Assembly: GCA_964459305.1 (NCBI GenBank)
Contig: CAYWNA010000070.1
Span: 1-53,450, forward strand
DNA length: 53,450 nt
DNA from: CAYWNA01 sp964459305
GTDB lineage: Bacteria > Planctomycetota > Planctomycetia > Pirellulales > Pirellulaceae
Direction: 5' to 3'
This document shows positions 51,821-53,450 of this stretch, piece by piece; positions within the stretch are counted from its first letter, which is position 1; each line of letters opens with the position of its first letter. Both the position numbers and the translations under genes were made by a program. The notes under the pieces were generated by a model. The model had not been told where the DNA came from. It ran no database searches and worked only from the letters and a program-made list of their open reading frames with translations.

Positions 51821-53450
51821 CTAGTTTTTGTTATTGGCGGAGAGCAGGCGTCGGCGGGCGCGGCGGACACGTCGTCGATCGACGGCGTCGCGGCGTTCTT
51901 CGACTCGATAGGTGCGGACCGCCTCGGGATGTTGCTCCTTCCAACGATCCGCACGGAGTGATTCCCAATCGGTGCAACCCGCCAGAATTTGGTCCAGCAC
52001 GTCTTGGAGATAGCTCCACACGTCCAGGTCGTTGCGGGCCGCCGTGCTGACGATCGTCATCACGTTGGCGGCGCGGGACCCCGCGGCAACGCTGCCAATG
52101 TGCAGCCAGTTCTTGCGACCCGTGGCAATCTGTTTCATCAAGTGTTCGGTCTCGTTGTTGTCGATCGGGAACCGACCATCGGTCGTGTACAACAGCAAGG
52201 CGTCCCAGTTGTTTTTTATGTAACCGACCGCCTTGGCGAAGTCGCTCTTCGGCAGCAGGCGTTCCAAGGGCGGACCATCCATATACTCACGGATCTGTTT
52301 CAGCACGCGGAGCGATTCACGTTGTCGCAACTCGCCTCGTCGTTCAGCAGTCCACAACTTGGCCCGATCTTCCAAGTCATACAGCTGGCGGATCAGCGAC
52401 AACAGAACCGGGGAGTGCCGAGGTTGGCTGGCGCGGCATTCATTAAACTTGCGACGCGCGTGCGTCCAACAGGCAGCACGCCCGATGCGCGCATCGCTGC
52501 GAAGTTCGATCTTTTGAAATCCCGACCAACAATCTCCCATCAGAAAGCCCTTGAAGTCAGACAATATCTCATCCGGCCCATCGCGATGGCGACTGACCGT
52601 AAAGTCGAAAAGGTTGAAGGGAAGCTCCAGCGACCGATAAGCCCACATGCGAGCCTGCACGCTGGGGCGTCCTTTCGCTTGTGCCTTGGAAAGCACCTCG
52701 ACGATGCGAGCCGTGCGAGGGTCCCGCGGATCAAATTCTGCAAGCTGCGGTGGCACGATCAAAGTCACCGGAGTCTCATCGCATCCCAAAAGATCGATCT
52801 TTCCAATCAGGTCGCGGTAATACTGGACCAACGGTTGGAGGACGAACTCACTGGCCGTCACCAGGTTCAGCAGGGTCGAGCGGCTGGGAGTCCAGCCGTA
52901 ACCCGCAAACTGGTCTTGCTGCCGATAGTACGGCAAGTGATAGAAGAAGCGGGAAGCGATGATCTCGACCGCCACGCTGGTGTCAAAGCGATTCCCCTCC
53001 ACCAAACCGGTAGGCCGTTCGGGGCTTTGCACGCCCTGTTTCGGCTGCTCCGGATCGGCGTACTTGGCGTACTTCGTCACGCGGACACGCAGCCGAGCAC
53101 GTTCAAATCCCAGCGTTTCCACCTCATCGTAACCGATGAACCGCTTACCCGCTTTTTGGTCTTCGGGCAGGTCCACGATCTTCTCGTAGCGAGGCAGGTG
53201 CTCCGGGAACTTTTCGCTGCGACGGCGTCGTCGCTGCTTGCGTTTGGCCTTGCGCTTCGACGCGGCTTCCTCGATCGTCTGTTCGGCTTCCAAGACCGCT
53301 TCGGCCAACGCTTCGGCCGCCCCTCCCGCGTCATCACCAAAGTCCAGCAGGATCTGATGGGGGTCGGCAATGAACCGTTCGCTCCGCCCACCGTAAAGTC
53401 GCTCCATCAGTTTTCGCACCGTAAGTTTCAGCTCTTCGTTTTCTTGGCAG
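51821..53450 (-). CDS. IS66-family transposase TnpC, 5' end beyond the window
   Basis: The reading frame is open to the window edge, with the sequence ELKLTVRKLMERLYGGRSER continuing before the first ATG, so the true start lies outside. It shows the IS66 transposase order: a basic zinc-finger-like region, the HLPRYEKIVDLPE segment, DLLGCDETPVTL with one catalytic Asp, MGDCWSGFQ, CWTHARRKF and FPIDNNETEHLMKQIATGRKN with the final Glu. No IS66 partner genes (tnpA, tnpB) are visible, as they would lie to the right. The open frame is intact, so the element could be active if the outer part is complete. The left inverted repeat was not identified. Confidence 0.88.
   Translation of the reverse strand, partial: CQENEELKLTVRKLMERLYGGRSERFIADPHQILLDFGDDAGGAAEALAEAVLEAEQTIEEAASKRKAKRKQRRRRRSEKFPEHLPRYEKIVDLPEDQKAGKRFIGYDEVETLGFERARLRVRVTKYAKYADPEQPKQGVQSPERPTGLVEGNRFDTSVAVEIIASRFFYHLPYYRQQDQFAGYGWTPSRSTLLNLVTASEFVLQPLVQYYRDLIGKIDLLGCDETPVTLIVPPQLAEFDPRDPRTARIVEVLSKAQAKGRPSVQARMWAYRSLELPFNLFDFTVSRHRDGPDEILSDFKGFLMGDCWSGFQKIELRSDARIGRAACWTHARRKFNECRASQPRHSPVLLSLIRQLYDLEDRAKLWTAERRGELRQRESLRVLKQIREYMDGPPLERLLPKSDFAKAVGYIKNNWDALLLYTTDGRFPIDNNETEHLMKQIATGRKNWLHIGSVAAGSRAANVMTIVSTAARNDLDVWSYLQDVLDQILAGCTDWESLRADRWKEQHPEAVRTYRVEERRDAVDRRRVRRARRRLLSANNKN

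Noticed and set aside
1..53450. CRISPR array
   Set aside because: No regularly spaced direct repeats were found. The repeats present are inverted and single-copy or dispersed.

Overview
The window looks like a chromosomal segment of a planctomycete, probably of the Pirellula/Rhodopirellula type. The evidence is a moderately high GC content, many secreted type I sulfatases, PQQ-like propellers, leucine-rich-repeat lipoproteins, zinc-ribbon membrane proteins, a DUF3987/TubC_N/integrase island, and multi-stem intergenic repeats. No 16S or marker gene is present, so the assignment is by gene-content style only.

Layout. 1-6.3 kb (mostly minus): a broken GH51 fragment, a secreted Asp-box sialidase-like protein and a secreted GH2 glycosidase. 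7-13 kb (plus): a small integrative element with an unknown protein, two small helix-turn-helix proteins, a DUF3987 ATPase, a TubC_N-like protein, an XRE regulator and a tyrosine integrase. It abuts tRNA-Ala and is followed by tRNA-Ile. The integrase has an in-frame TGA and appears to lack its second catalytic arginine, so the element is probably immobile. 13.5-18 kb (plus): a TlpA-like redoxin protein, a zinc-ribbon membrane protein, a conserved unknown and a decayed heparinase-like gene, followed by a frameshifted transposase remnant on the minus strand. 19-25.3 kb (minus): a PTS-EIIA/diadenylate cyclase fusion, a coupled operon of thymidylate synthase-like, nucleotidyltransferase and galactokinase-like genes, and an LRR lipoprotein. 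25.7-28.6 kb: an outer-membrane barrel protein, a PQQ-propeller protein and a 62-codon membrane-protein gene interrupted by TGA.

The centrepiece is 28.6-46.65 kb, a single minus-strand run of eight closely spaced genes for degrading sulfated, O-acetylated sialoglycans such as mucin. In transcription order they are an Asp-box sialidase, two sulfatases, a roughly 2,227-residue protein joining sulfatase, GH33 sialidase, SGNH sialate O-acetylesterase and a second sulfatase, then another sulfatase, N-acetylneuraminate lyase, a Kelch-mutarotase/sodium symporter fusion and an N-acylglucosamine 2-epimerase. Exported enzymes would remove sulfate, acetyl and sialic acid. The fusion transporter would convert and import sialic acid. 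NanA and the epimerase would turn it into pyruvate, ManNAc and GlcNAc. A divergent GntR regulator sits at the head of the run, with a promoter and 10-bp direct repeats in the shared intergenic region. Downstream of it lie an aldo/keto reductase and a Tat-exported BNR_4 protein.

The right end carries moaE and moaA (molybdopterin synthesis) and an IS66 transposase that runs off the window edge.
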